Assembly (NCBI RefSeq): GCF_964204645.1
Contig: NC_134032.1
Coordinates: forward strand, 2,694,916-2,758,915
Direction: 5' to 3'
Source of the DNA: Tubulanus polymorphus
Lineage: Eukaryota > Nemertea > Palaeonemertea > Tubulaniformes > Tubulanidae
DNA: 64,000 nt
Part shown: positions 44,265 to 55,460 of the stretch, piece by piece
How positions within the stretch are numbered: the first letter of the stretch is position 1
Layout: each line of letters begins with the position of its first letter
Made by a program: the position numbers and the translations under genes
The notes under the pieces: model-generated
Told to the model about the DNA's origin: nothing
Database searches by the model: none
The model's input: only the letters and a program-made list of their open reading frames with translations

Positions 44265-44695
44265 GATAGGATAGGATTGTAAATTTCTATAGCGCCTTGT
44301 AAATTGCAGAACTATTATCAGAGGCGCTCTCCAGACGAAGATGATTACTTGAACAGAAATGTCTTGAGCTGTGCTTTGAATGCTGGCAGAGAGTCAATAT
44401 CACGGAGAGGTTGCGGAAGGGAGTTCCACACTGTAGGTGCAAATGTCTCAAATGCACGTCCGCCGAATGAATTAAGACGACATGATCTGACTAACAGAAG
44501 GTTCTGCGACCCGGAACGAAGTGTTCGGACTGGGCTGTAAACTGTTAACAGGCTGGAGAGGTAAGCGGGTGCCAAGTTATGGAGGCACTTGAAAACCAGC
44601 AAAGCAACTGAACAACAGCAACACGAACAATAAGCCTTTTTGACTTGCATCACCAAATACTTGCAATGAAAAATTATCAACGAATTCAAGAGCAC
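44265..44695 (-). pseudogene. Non-LTR retrotransposon 3' end (CR1/L2-like)
   Basis: The minus-strand frame 44695-44345 ends a reverse transcriptase ORF: VFKCLHNLAPAYLSSLL, GGRAFETFAPTVWNSLP, then FKAQLKTFLFK. This order is the standard C-terminus of CR1/L2-type LINEs (family knowledge). Downstream on the same strand is GGCGCTATAGAAATTTACAA followed by TCCTATCCTATCATG, a short-repeat tail as such elements have instead of polyA. The 5' part is missing, as expected of a truncated insertion. Confidence 0.75.
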
Positions 44696-46580
44696 TACAG
44701 TGCAACGGTCTTATTGTGTGGATTATGATTGAGTTGAGACATAAGAGTGAAAATTCAAAAGACGAAGTTTCTTAATCGTTTCAGATTCTGTTGAGTTTTC
44801 TGATCATTGGTCACACACACGAAGACATCGACCAGCTGTTTAGCGTGTACGTCAAGGTTGAGAAGAAAACTCTAACTCTAACTGTGTGATGGCATCGAGT
44901 TGGAGGGTTTGCTGGATATTTGATCTTGGCTAGCTCCACATCCAATCAACATGAACAACCACAACCATTCGAAACCAAGAATGTTTCTATTTCGTAGGGA
45001 CAGCCAAGATTAGTCGCAAGCAAAGATGTACTAAAGGAGTATATCAACAGTAACTAACAAGTTTAACTAGTCTACTAACTGGCGCACCTTTAGTGCTCAA
45101 TAAGAACTATTCTACTATTGAGATCAAGGAAATAAAAAAAGAATATAGAGAAATGGAAAGGCATTTACCACAGGAGAAACAAGAATTGCGGAATGATTTT
45201 CTTAATGCCATCGAAAATAGGCCATATCTTCCATATTTGAAGTAACAGAAAGGCTATCAACCCTATAGTAAGTACATGTATATTGCGGTAATTTATACTG
45301 ATAGATATCTAAAAATATGTAATTTGTAGTCAACTCGATATCAATCTAGTCATTAATACATTCCGTTCAATGGTGTCTATCAACAATAAATCTAAAAATA
45401 TCTGAACTAAAATCAGAGCTTCCAAAAAGAGATGCTAAGACCAGCAGGAGAAAAGCGACTTAATTGAAAGGTAAGGATGTGTCTTATCCATTCATCTGTC
45501 TTTCTTTTAGTCCACTATGATCCTTTGTAAAGGCATACATGTGTATAAAATGCACTGATGAATAAAAACACAGCCAGTTGAAGTAGCCACCAAATATTAT
45601 GTCGATGTCTCTGTGGCCATGGACCTATTGTCCCCGTTTGGATCAAAAAGTTCAATAGACAATGGAGCAACCGTTACTGTACTTAAAAAGGACTTCCAGA
45701 TACTAATGATTCATATTGTTCAGACTTTCCGAAATTGCCGGGCGACAGATGATTTAGTCAATGGCTTCATCAAATGGTCAGAGGGCGTTCATGGAGATAG
45801 CCTGTTATGCAGCAAAATAGAGAAGACAGCAGGTAGAATACAATTTAAAGGCGACAGACAATTCATTGTCTATACTATTGCTAGAAGAATATCTTGAGAG
45901 GGTAATGTCAGAGGGAAAATGCCCTGGTACAATCGACGCTTATTGTTCAGTCTGGTTTCTCGGCCTATATCGAATATTAAGTAATTAATGATGCGGGTCG
46001 CATAAGCCTACCAGTCTTTTCCATTCAGATTCTCTATCGGTGTCTGCATTGATATTGAAAAATCAGAAATGCCCCTTGACCAAAGGTCTGCTCTTTCATG
46101 TTTTTTCGAATTATAACAAGTCATTCAAACAGCGTAATTGATGCAATTGATACTTCGTTAAGCTCTGTACCCTACCAAATGTTGAACATGAACCGTAAAC
46201 AAATATTGCATATTTTTCCTATATCTATATCTAATTGGTTAGTTTATTGCGAATATTCTACAAAAAAAATAAAATTTAATTTGACATTATTTTGTGAATA
46301 TTCTTTGTAATTATTTTGGATATTTAACAAAAATTAAGTATTTAAACTATCCGACGTGACGCGGCCCGCAAGTATCGACGAGAGTCCCGACCGCAACCGT
46401 CATTGGGTAACTCTGGTTAATGTTACCCTAACCAGTTGTAAATTTTGAATATTTCCTGTTTTTAATTTAGCGTTTTGTTTCTTACTTTATGATATGGAAT
46501 AGCCATGATGTATTTTTTGACACTCAGCTACAACAATGTTTATTTCTTTCATTATTCATGTGACCTTTCCTTAATTTTAG
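44696..46580. other. Intergenic or intronic, two short coding-like stretches
   Basis: 45088-45246 reads a charged helix (EIKEIKKEYREMERHLPQEK, then LRNDFLNAIENRPYLPYLK) before a stop and follows a pyrimidine tract with AG, so it could be an exon. 45613-45897 has a 94-codon frame of unknown type. Either might belong to the gene that starts at or before 46581, but no phase link can be shown. Confidence 0.3.
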
Positions 46581-47156
46581 CTGAAAGTAATGTCGACATC
46601 CTTGCCAATTGTTTGGACCATGAAACAGGTACAACATATCCTAGTTTTATTTCTTACTCACTGTAAAATGCTACGGGACATAGGCCTGTACCTGTTATGG
46701 GCCACAACATGCCTATTGTAAGAAATCTCGGGTAGGATTCGGGCTTATTTATTCAATTAACTATTGAAAAATTATTGAAAACAAATTATATTAAATCTCT
46801 GAAAACGATTTTCTCAACTTTATGTAATCTGTCCTTGTTTTTTAGCTGAAAGTAATGTCGACAGGTCTGCTAATTGTTCGGATCATGAAACAGGTACAAC
46901 ATATCCTAGTTTTATTTCTTACTCACTGTAAAATATGCTACGGGACATATACCTGTAATGGGCCATAACATATGCCTATTGTATGAAATCCCGGGTAGGA
47001 TTCGGGCTTATTTATTCAATTAACTATTGAAAAAATATTGAAAACAGATTATATTAAATCTCTGAAAACGATTTTCTCAAGTTTATGTAATCTGTCCTTG
47101 TTTTTTAGCTGAAAGTAATGTCGACAGGTCTGCTAATTGTTCGGATCATGAAACAG
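46581..47156 (+). repeat. Three tandem ~264-bp units, each with one 48-nt exon
   Basis: Exon plus downstream intron repeats with periods of 265 and 263 bp. Exons are 46581-46628, 46846-46893 and 47109-47156, each bounded by TTTTAG and GTAC. A decayed fourth unit leads into the larger exon at 47781. Confidence 0.9.
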
Positions 47157-50100
47157 GTACGATGAATCCTAGTTTTATTTCTTACTCACTGTAAAATATG
47201 CTACGGGACATATACCTGTTATGGGCCATAACATATGCCTATTGTAAGAAATAATGCTACGGGACCTATACCTGTTATCCTATTTGTCCCCAGACAATTG
47301 CCCCCGCCCAAAGTAAATCCTTTTAAATCTGGATTAACATCACCTAAATACTTCATGTAACCAACAACAACTTTACTTAGAAATTCATTCAAATTAGTTT
47401 TAGTTTACTTGAGCAGATCAAAACCCTTACAAACAATCCTCAAGTAATTATAATCCACTTACGATATCAAAGGAAACTTAGTTAGTCCACTTATTAGTGA
47501 CAAAATTATTGGAATCAGTTTTAGTGTTTAGCTAAAGTTAGTTAGCTAGTCTAAATTTAGTTAGTTCTAAGTTGGTTAGTCTAATTTATCAGAAGTTAGT
47601 ATCTGTGCTACTTTAGGGTTAAAAGTTACTTAGGCGGGGGCAATTGTCCTAGAATCACCTGTTATGGGCCATAACATATGCCTATTGTAAGAAATCCCGG
47701 GTAGGATTCGGGCTTATTTATTTAATTAACTATTCAAAAATTATTTCTGAACTTCACATGACCTGTCCTTGTTTTGTTAGCTGACAGAAATGACGTCAAC
47801 AATGAAAATTCAACATCAGAACCCAGCGAATCCGATGGTGCAGAGACGTTTTCTGAGGATTCATCGGGTGTTCATGTCCTTTCTGGTATCGAACTTGACG
47901 ATGATAGTGGTGATGATTATGATTATTTGCCAGAGGAACATTCAGATCAGTCTTCAAGTTCAGAGCTAGACTCTGATGATGAAGGTGAATAATATGATAT
48001 TGATATAAGATATTTGAATAATGATTTCCTAGTTCATTTTTTGCCCATTGCGTTCAAATTTAGTGATTGTTGAGCATTTCAAACTGCGACCCAAGTGGGC
48101 AAGGTGTTCCTTGACCCATAGTCTTCATAAATTAATTTCGAGAAATTAATTTAACATCTATGCTTTAGCCTTGGATGTTCAAACAATGTCGTTTGTTTGG
48201 TTCCTCCAAGCAACTAAATAATGTTGTTCTGTATTTGTGTTAATTTAGAGGTCGAAGAGGAAGCGTACGTGACAGATGACTTCACTAAAAGACTCAGGAT
48301 CCAGACCTTAAACGGTAGGCGTTTCTTTGTTTTACTCTTTTCTGTGAGTGGACTAGATTAATAAACCATGATTAGCCTACCTGGGAGACTGCAGCGAGCT
48401 TCTGTAACCTTTCACATTTCATGATTTACACAATAAAAAATGGATACCTTGTTTCTGTGCAGCTGCCGGGTCGGAAAAATCATGCTGAAAATTTGTAAAA
48501 ATAAAATCCTGGCAGGGTCCCTTCGAAAAGCAGGTGTGAATTTAATTTTAAAATACCATCTGGCCTGTCGCGTGAATATAAACCTTAGTTCGAGCTTTAT
48601 ATGTTCAAGCTGATGTATTATTTATAGTTCATGAAGTGGGAAAAAATCACCAGAGTGACACGTGCACTAATCCTCGCTCGGTAAAGAAAAGACTTTAAAG
48701 CGGGGGGCACACTGGGCGACAACATGTTTGATATAGTCGCCAGCGATTTAGCGGTCGTCCGCCTCGAGCGCCGTATTCAACGGACTAGTGCAGGCCGTAG
48801 ATGTTAACGGTGATTGAATTGAACGATGCTGCCGAGTCCATACAAAATCTATCGGGCCCTATTGGTTTCCTGTAACGTTTTTCATTTTAGAAAAATAAAA
48901 GACAAATTATATTGTTTCCTTACAGTTATTGTGCCAACATATACTAAAACAGATGCTGGAGGTAGAGACATATAATATGTTAGTCAGCTATATAACCGGC
49001 AGGGTTTGCTTCATCTTACTTCATTTCGAGGAAGGATGCAAATAGCGAAAATGATTGTCTCAGTCTCGATTAAATGAGACAATATAGTTTGATTTTATAG
49101 GTTTAGGGAGCTTTGGATTCTCAATAAAGTTTTTTGCATACCCCGGTATGTTCTACTTGCATTACTTGCTATTCGTTTCGCACTGGTAAAAAGAAATTCT
49201 CTCCCGCATCTTTTCCATAAGTCTCTATTTCAACTTTTTTATTTAAGAATAACAATAGAAATATAATTGGCCGCCCTTGTCACTTTCCAGAAAAAATCTG
49301 ATGAGAAACTAGGGTATTACTATTACTTAGTGTGGCCTAATCTGTTTTTCAACACCTGTTGGGATGTGGAGCTAATCACAGGCGCCCTTATATTGAATTC
49401 GGAGTCATGTAGCTTCCTACTGGTTTGCCATTTTTCATTGAAATTTGGGTGGCTATTCTATGGATAGGGTTCTGTAGCTGAGACAGGTATTTTTGATCAG
49501 CCAATTATCACGCAATTGGCGGCCATTTTGTTGTCATCAGTACTTATGAGCTTCAACTTTGTAATTGATTGTGGTAACCAAATATGCTTAGGTATCAACA
49601 TAATGTGGTTTTTTCCACCTACGCATAAGTACTGATGATACCATAATGGCCGCCAATTGCGTGATAATTGGCTGATCAAAAATACTACAAAGTTGAAGCT
49701 CATGACATGTTCTATGATTTTGGTGAGTTCAAAGTCTTTGGTTTTTGGTATATGGCCACCAGGGTGTTTGGAATAATACATTAACTTAGAATTTCAATAT
49801 TATATTAATATCTAAGCGTTTTTTGTCACCACAATCAATTGTTAAGTGGTAGCTCATGACATGTTCTAGGTGGAGGTAGAGGTGAGTTACAAGGTCATTG
49901 GGATTTGCATATGGTCACCAGGGGGCGTTGAATAGTAGAATAACTTAAGGCGCTTTTACGAAACTGAATCTTTGTAAATCGATTTAAGTTTCACGTTTAT
50001 GGCACGCGGTTTAGTGAATCCGATTTGGTAAATCAACTCGTTTATGGAAACGATTAAGTAAATTGATTTATTAAATCGACTCACTTGCTCGGCCTGCAAG

Positions 50101-50662
50101 TTAGTGGCGATTAGTGGCGTCCTCTTCGACTGCAGGCTAAAGACATCTATTAGCTAATCCGAATCAGATTCAATTTCATAAAAGCGCCTTTAGTATTTCC
50201 ATATTATATTGGTACTGAGGCATGTATTGTTATCACAATCAATTGCAAAATTGTAGCTGCTGACATGTTCTATGATTGTGGTGAGTTTCACGATCATTGG
50301 TTTTAGTATATGGTCACCAGGGGAATTGAATATTGAAATGGTGGTTGGATTGTTGAAAGCCTTTCCAAGTAGGCATGGTGTATCTGGACCCCTAGTTTCC
50401 TTTGTGTTGAGTTTCATGGTCATTTTAGGTGATTGGAATTATTTCACATATATTTCTTTATAGTAAAGCGTAGATGGAGTGATGATAAAAATGAGGTTTT
50501 TTTGAAGCTGTAATACCATACCTCAAGAAGAGGAAAGCAGCGCCAGGTTGCATTTTGAATGAGCTCAAAGAAAAATTAAATGGAAGAAGCGTCAATCAGT
50601 TGAGAACTCGGACACATAATTATTTGTCTGGAAAGCAAATGCTTCCCCAGAAGTACATGTAA
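46581..50662 (+). CDS. Multi-exon gene for an acidic protein, repeated 16-residue exons (3' part of gene)
   Basis: Proposed exons: 46581-46628, 46846-46893, 47109-47156, 47781-47984, 48249-48314, 48926-48961, 49101-49145 and 50508-50662 (stop TAA 50660-50662). Every internal exon is a multiple of three nt (48, 48, 48, 204, 66, 36, 45), and every junction is phase 1 with AG..GT. That agreement is strong evidence for a real transcript. The product begins with three near-identical modules (AESNVDRSANCSDHET type). A 68-residue Ser/Asp/Glu-rich part follows (SGIELDDDSGDDYDYLPEEH), then short linkers, ending in a basic helix-like tail (KKRKAAPGCILNELKEKLNG). No known domain is recognised. The 5' end lies upstream of 46581 and was not found. 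The last exon ends in repeat-derived sequence. Confidence 0.65.
47294..47647. mobile_element. MITE in the intron after the third repeated exon
   Basis: Ends ACAATTGCCCCCGCCCAAAG and, inverted, ACAATTGCCCCCGCCTAAGT. The interior has TTAGTTAG-type short repeats and no coding sequence. It split the fourth exon-intron unit. Confidence 0.75.
49250..49540 (+). repeat. Dispersed repeat, relative of 6940-7400
   Basis: Has ATGTAGCTTCCTACTGGTTTGCCATTT, GGTATTTTTGATCAGCCAATTAT and GGCGGCCAT as at 7250-7375. It lies in the last intron of the gene above. Confidence 0.6.
49494..49678. repeat. Perfect-arm inverted repeat, ~54-bp arms
   Basis: TGATCAGCCAATTATCACGC to CAGTACTTATG at 49494-49547 is mirrored at 49624-49678. 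The loop holds part of the CTCF-like-core repeat. Confidence 0.85.
49683..50340 (+). repeat. CTCF-like-core repeat array, third locus
   Basis: Units at about 49683-49800, 49820-49945 and 50193-50340 match the 7401-8380 family. A clean CACCAGGGGGCG core lies at 49916-49927. The MITE at 49948-50189 split the second unit. Confidence 0.75.
49948..50189. mobile_element. PIF/Harbinger-like MITE with TTA target duplication
   Basis: Ends AGGCGCTTTTACGAAACTGA and, inverted, AGGCGCTTTTATGAAATTGA, flanked by TTA (49945-49947, 50190-50192). Comparison with uninterrupted units of the host repeat (AATAACTTAGTATTTCC) confirms the empty site. Confidence 0.85.
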
Positions 50663-50669
50663 AATTACG

Positions 50670-50675
50670 AATAAA
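50670..50675 (+). terminator. PolyA signal AATAAA of the acidic-protein gene
   Basis: Eight bases after the stop codon of the proposed last exon. It is part of a TACATGTAAAATTACGAATA block that occurs as a tandem array at 51920-52110, so the signal may be repeat-derived. Confidence 0.45.
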
Positions 50676-50681
50676 ATGAGT

Positions 50682-50722
50682 AAGGCCACACCAAAGAAAT
50701 CCTGTTTCTCGGACGGGGCAAT
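50682..50722 (+). repeat. Short inverted pair with 51885-51925
   Basis: GGCCACACCAAAGAAATCCT plus GTTTCTCGG here is mirrored on the minus strand at 51885-51925. Confidence 0.7.
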
Positions 50723-50929
50723 CACCAAAATGGGTAGGTAGGTAGAGAATGTTTATGCCGAACAACACGTTGTGGTGGCACTGTATTCACTTTGGCGTCT
50801 GTTCGCAGTGGTTTCCTTGCCCTGGCACCTTAACCCTATGACAGATTTCCTTCCAATTCTATACATGTAGTTGTGTTGTACTATATGAGGTTAGTAACTG
50901 ATTAGATTTTGGGTCATGTAGGTCTTAGG

Positions 50930-51300
50930 ACAATGTCACAGGAAGCCATTTTGTAAATTTCATTTCCGGGCTCTAACTCAAAAACGGTTTAAGATAACTT
51001 AATGAAATTCTATGGATAGGTTATCCTAGACACCGTGGGTAAGTGAATAGATTCCGGGTCCTGTTGGTCAAAGGTCATGGTTACTAGAAGCTGTTATGTA
51101 TTTTTCATTTCCGGGCTCTATCTCTAGACGGTTTGAGTTAATTTGGTTACTTTTTTGGATGGGTTTTCCAAGAGACTGTGAGTAACTTGATTACATTCGT
51201 GTTCTGTAGGGTCAAAGGTCAAGGTCACGAAGAGCTGTTTTGTATTTTCAATTTCCGGGCTCCTTGTTCATAAATGGTACAAGATAACTTTGTGAAATTT
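50930..51300 (+). repeat. Tandem ~150-bp repeat with nuclear-receptor half-sites
   Basis: About 2.5 units share ATTTCCGGGCTC, a GGTTTnAGnTAAnTT block, a GGnTnTCCnAGAnACnGTG block and GGTCAAAGGTCA. The last unit has GGGTCAAAGGTCAAGGTCAC near 51219-51238, a DR1 followed by a further half-site. Confidence 0.75.
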
Positions 51301-51884
51301 CCTGCCTGTATAAATAGGTCGACATACGCTTGGGGTGTATCTTACACTCAGGCGTTTCACCTGATGTGGGGGCATCAGTCGTCTTCAGCGACATTCTAGG
51401 GTAGATCGCCGTAAATAATTTTTATTGGACCAAATGTTTAGTCAGGAACATGATTAACAGCTAGTAGACTACAATAATTGAGGTGTTTGTACAATTATAC
51501 AACCTATAAAACCTATTGCACAATCTATACAGATATATTTTGAACATATTTCACGGAAATCCTGGAATTTTACAATCCAAGGTCGCCATCGATGTCCGAT
51601 TAGCAAAGTTGTCTGAGCATGGCTGCACCATTTCCAGAATCAAATTGTTATATCCGATGCAATATAATATTTTTATGGTGTTGATCTCGGTGCCGACATC
51701 ACGATTTGATTAAAAAGAAAAAATGTTTACAAGAATTAACAAGAATGGAGAATTTGGTAGTCGGTCGGCTGCATATATATTTTTTGAAAAAAGTTATTTC
51801 ACCCAAAATGTTGAAAAAGGGTCGGCAGGCAATTACATTTTTTCTGAAAATGATTATTTGAAACGACGAAATATTGGGTCGGTT
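51301..51884. other. No gene seen
   Basis: Only short frames. Sequence at 51832-51900 (ATTTTTTCTGAAAATGATTA and GTCGGTTGGGCCGAG) resembles a dispersed repeat end. Confidence 0.3.
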
Positions 51885-51919
51885 GGGCCGAGAAACAGGG
51901 ATTTCTTTTGGTGTGGCCT

Positions 51920-52115
51920 AACATGTAAAATTGCGAATAAAATAAAATGAGTAACGTAAAATTACGAATGAAATAGAATGAGTAGCATGTAAAATACGAA
52001 TGAAATAAAATGAGTAACATGTTAAATTACTAATAAAATAAAATGAGTAACATAATGAATTGCGAATGAAATAAAATGAATTACATGTACAATTACGAAT
52101 GAAATAAAATGAATA
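51920..52115. repeat. Tandem ~32-bp repeat, six units
   Basis: Unit CATGTAAAATTACGAATGAA followed by ATAAAATGAGTAA, with small changes. One unit also lies at 50655-50682. Confidence 0.85.
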
Positions 52116-52604
52116 CCTATCAAAATTTTTGTGTTTGTTATAGTTAGATTGAGCATGATTATTAATGAAGGTCTACTCTGAAAATAGATATAGAAGGTGA
52201 TATGCAACTTTATTTTAAAAAAGCTCATAACCAAAAAATTCGCCAGCCCTCGTCATGTCTAGAAAAGAAGTGTACGAATTAAGGAATAAGTAAAACGACA
52301 ATCACAACCGAAGAACGTACTACATGCATGAGATAGCTATGATTGAATGTTCTGCATTCAAGTTGAAAGCGTTTCACGTAAAACATTTTTGAGGTCTTAT
52401 TATTGCTCGTCGTATTTTGGATGGTCTAAATTGGTCCTAGCAGCACAGCGCATATCTCTGAGTGATTTCATGCAAAATTGAGATGATAGTAAGTGATATA
52501 CCTGTACTATCGATATTCAACTCGACTCTACCTACTTATTTAGGTGGAGTCGATGACTACATACTACGGGATTTCCATATGGCACTGGTTTCAAATGCGT
52601 CATT
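52116..52604. other. No gene seen
   Basis: AT-rich with no domain-like frame or paired repeats that I can support. Confidence 0.3.
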
Positions 52605-52830
52605 GTTCAAGTTACGGGACGTCAGTATAAAATCATGAAAAGGGACATTTGATACTTTGGGACATATATATATCGTAAATGCGATATGATTCTAGTTGCG
52701 GGACGTCAGTACGAAACCACGAAGAGGGACATTTGACACTATGGGATATATATATATATGATAAACACCCCATTTATTGGTTTTAAAATTACACCCCATT
52801 TATCGGTTTTAGATAGACGTCCCGCTACTC
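52605..52830. repeat. Two-copy ~90-bp repeat plus short TA runs
   Basis: GCGGGACGTCAGTA, then AAGAGGGACATTTGA, then ATGGGATATATATA type units lie at 52613-52675 and 52695-52765. An ACCCCATTTATnGGTTTTA doublet follows, then an inverted GACGTCCCGC. Confidence 0.7.
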
Positions 52831-52841
52831 TACCTATGTAA

Positions 52842-52873
<32 letters not shown>

Positions 52874-52935
52874 TTGATTCTTTCATTCATTATGCGTTTA
52901 CAATGTTGGACTGAAATCTCAAATGATTATTTGGA

Positions 52936-53320
52936 TTGTGCGGATTTTTGTTATGCGGCAACACTACTCTCAGATCTAAACATACGGACAGTCATATTGA
53001 TGAGGACAGAGACCAGAATATACAAAAGCTGAGAAGGAAAAAATGTTTTTATCTAGATAGACGTATGAAGGCATCTAAACAACTGGTAATAACAACTCTT
53101 TTTGGACAAATTTACATTTTTATCCGGTCTTTTGAAAAATGTACAATATGTTTTGTCAGTGAAGGGTTTCATTGGCGCAACCAAATATTTACTTAACAAT
53201 GGAGTGTCCTTTGTTTTTAACAACACATTTTGCCAGGATCCTCTTGAAGAACACTTTGGTAGGCACAGGGGACTTGCTAGGTGCTCGAAGAATCCTTCTG
53301 TCTATGAATTCCGGTGAGAA
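52936..53320 (+). pseudogene. P-element/THAP9-like transposase C-terminal fragment
   Basis: The frame 53102-53317 holds FTFLSGLLKNVQYVLS, then NTFCQDPLEEHFGRHRGLAR and NPSVYEFR. This is the DPLE-x-x-FGR-x-R ... NPx-x-x-x-F signature at the end of P-type transposases (family knowledge). The preceding frame at 52936-53100 has a basic region with matching register after a shift. The catalytic part is gone. It is a relic, or possibly the 3' end of a domesticated gene, but no splice structure supports that. Confidence 0.65.
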
Positions 53321-53985
53321 AAAGCTCTATCGGGGAATGCATTATTCAGGTAACAATCGCAGCAGCGCAACTCAATACTCACTGCATCTGAGACGTCAAC
53401 AAGTTAGACTGTATTGCTTCGATGACAAACTGACTCCTACGCAAGATGACCATCCAATTCAAATGTAAATTAAGAAAGAAAACAACAAAACTAGTTGCGT
53501 TGATCAACAAAAATAAATCAATAGTTTATTACAATACTTCAATTTCAAAATGAAGATAGGAAAAAATTGAACAATAAGTGTGTTTGCCATGCGTCTTTAA
53601 ATATTTCCCAAGAATATGTCTTTGTCTGGCCACCACCTGCCTCGACGTCAGACTTTTTCGAGATTTTCGCTAAAAATACGAAACAAGACAAAATTGATGG
53701 ATGGGAATCATACATGCTATATTCACTTTTACTGCGAACATTGGAATGAGCTAAAGCAATTTTCTAGGAGGAAAAATTGAGTCAAATGATGTTTCAAAAT
53801 TTGGACGGGAAATTTTTTTTCTGAATTGTATGGCAAATGGCAAATACATGTTTATATTGATAAGGTAAATATCTGTATAAAAGGTTGTATAGCCTGTCAT
53901 GTGAATCAACATCAAATTTAGAACTATCATCCATTTTTAGTTTTCAATCAAAGACCAACCTATGAAATAAAGTACATATTTTTCT
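53321..53985. other. No supported gene
   Basis: Possibly the 3' flank of the P-like remnant. A 60-codon frame at 53567-53749 has no recognisable features. Confidence 0.3.
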
Positions 53986-54500
53986 GATAACAACCTGGAA
54001 TAAATTAAAATAAATCTGAGGAATTATATATGAGGGCCTATATAACCTAAAGATTGATACTTACATACGACAAATTGACGAAGAAACTTCATTTGACAGT
54101 ATACAAACTCCCGGACAAACTCCCAAAATGAATCATGTCCTATTCACCTAGAATCAAACAAAATACAACTAAAAAATTCACAATACAGATTTCGCTTTCG
54201 AATCCTTCAAATTGCTGTTTACTTACATGAAACGAATTATCAAACTACTTCTGCCGACAGCATACCAACTCGCTGACAAACCCCCAAAATGAAACGTGTC
54301 ATGATAAACATCTGGAATTAAACGTAATAAAGCTAAAAAATTTACAAAATGTCGGTTTCGAATCCCTCAAATAGCCTTACACTTACAAATGATGGATTAT
54401 CAAACAACTATGAACTCCCAAAACGCCACATGTCTTTGATAATCTACAGTGAAAACCTGGAATTAAATGAAATAAATCTTAAAATTCCGATTTGAACCCA
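53986..54500. repeat. Degenerate tandem repeat, ~165-bp unit, three copies
   Basis: Each unit has CTCCCAAAATGAA or CCCCCAAAATGAAAC, CCTGGAATnAAA, AAAATTnACAA and TTTCGAATCCnTCAAAT in order, with growing divergence. Confidence 0.65.
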
Positions 54501-55300
54501 ACGTAGGCCCTCTCTCTACTTGTAGGCCTAAGATCTTGAAATAGGATAAATAATGTTATGATGAAAGAGGCATAATGGTTCGGAAGAAATTGAATTCAAT
54601 ATGGCTCTTGGCCTGGCAAAGTTTGCTTTTGAAATATCCTTTTGATTAGGCCTAGTTACACATTTTAAAAGCAAATTTCATTTTGCATCAAACTAAAAGC
54701 GGCTTTGTTGAGGAAAAGATTCGTTTGAGTCGTAAAATTTATAGCCTAGAACCAATTTCTTCGTCAAAGCGTGATGCACAATTTTGACTGGGTCTTATTT
54801 CCACGTGGTAGTGGACAGAAAATTTGAATAGGCCTAAATAATAGAATAATCTTTCTTAGGTTTCATGATAAAGATGCAGCATTAACATAGATTAATGCTT
54901 ATCTTTTACAATAAGGCTTATGTTTCAAAGGAAAACGCCCACAGTTGGTCGAACAGGGGTTAGGCATTGATGGTAGAGGGGCTGTGTGTGTGAAACAGAG
55001 AGATAAAAATGCACGGGAACGAGTTTGTCGAGTGGAGCTTATTATTCCATCAGGGATAGTGTACTATAGTCATTTTATATATCAAAATGTTCCTTATTAG
55101 TTCCGCTGCATTGCTAAAAACAAATTGAGATAGGTTTCCCTGCATTTTTTTACATATTACATCACTTACAACGATAAACGTCCGTCGCTGACTGAAAAAT
55201 TCACAAAAACTTCTGCATTGAGTGCGCCACCGCACCAACTCAAATTGGATTGGAAACCCTCCAGCGATGCACTCTATGATCTTTAGAACCTGTCTTTGCT
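54501..55300. other. No supported gene
   Basis: Three TAGGCCTA octamers lie within 320 bp (54526, 54645, 54826). No coding frame with domain features. Confidence 0.3.
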
Positions 55301-55460
55301 GACTGGGAATAAGATACTTCTCAGCGCGAAGGGGGCGGGCCGCAGCGTCACCAGGTCCCGCTCCGCGAGGAAGCTAGATTTTCAAAGAAATGAGTGCACG
55401 CGACGGCCGTGACCACTTGTTAGTGACGTCATCAAGAATGATGGCTCCGAGGATCGCCAC
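55301..55460. promoter_or_regulatory. Short GC-rich island with GC box and CRE
   Basis: GGGGGCGGGCC at 55331-55341 and a perfect TGACGTCA at 55424-55431 lie in a CpG-rich patch inside AT-rich DNA. It could be a promoter, but no linked first exon is evident on either strand. Confidence 0.35.

Noticed and set aside
47774-47992. Stand-alone 72-residue acidic gene
   Set aside because: It lies between a splice acceptor and donor, and its frame continues in phase with neighbouring exons, so it is one exon of a larger gene.
52022-52234. 70-codon minus-strand frame
   Set aside because: Derived from the 32-bp tandem array; low-complexity translation.
53172-53468. 98-codon open frame
   Set aside because: Overlaps the P-like transposase remnant in another frame and shows no features of its own.
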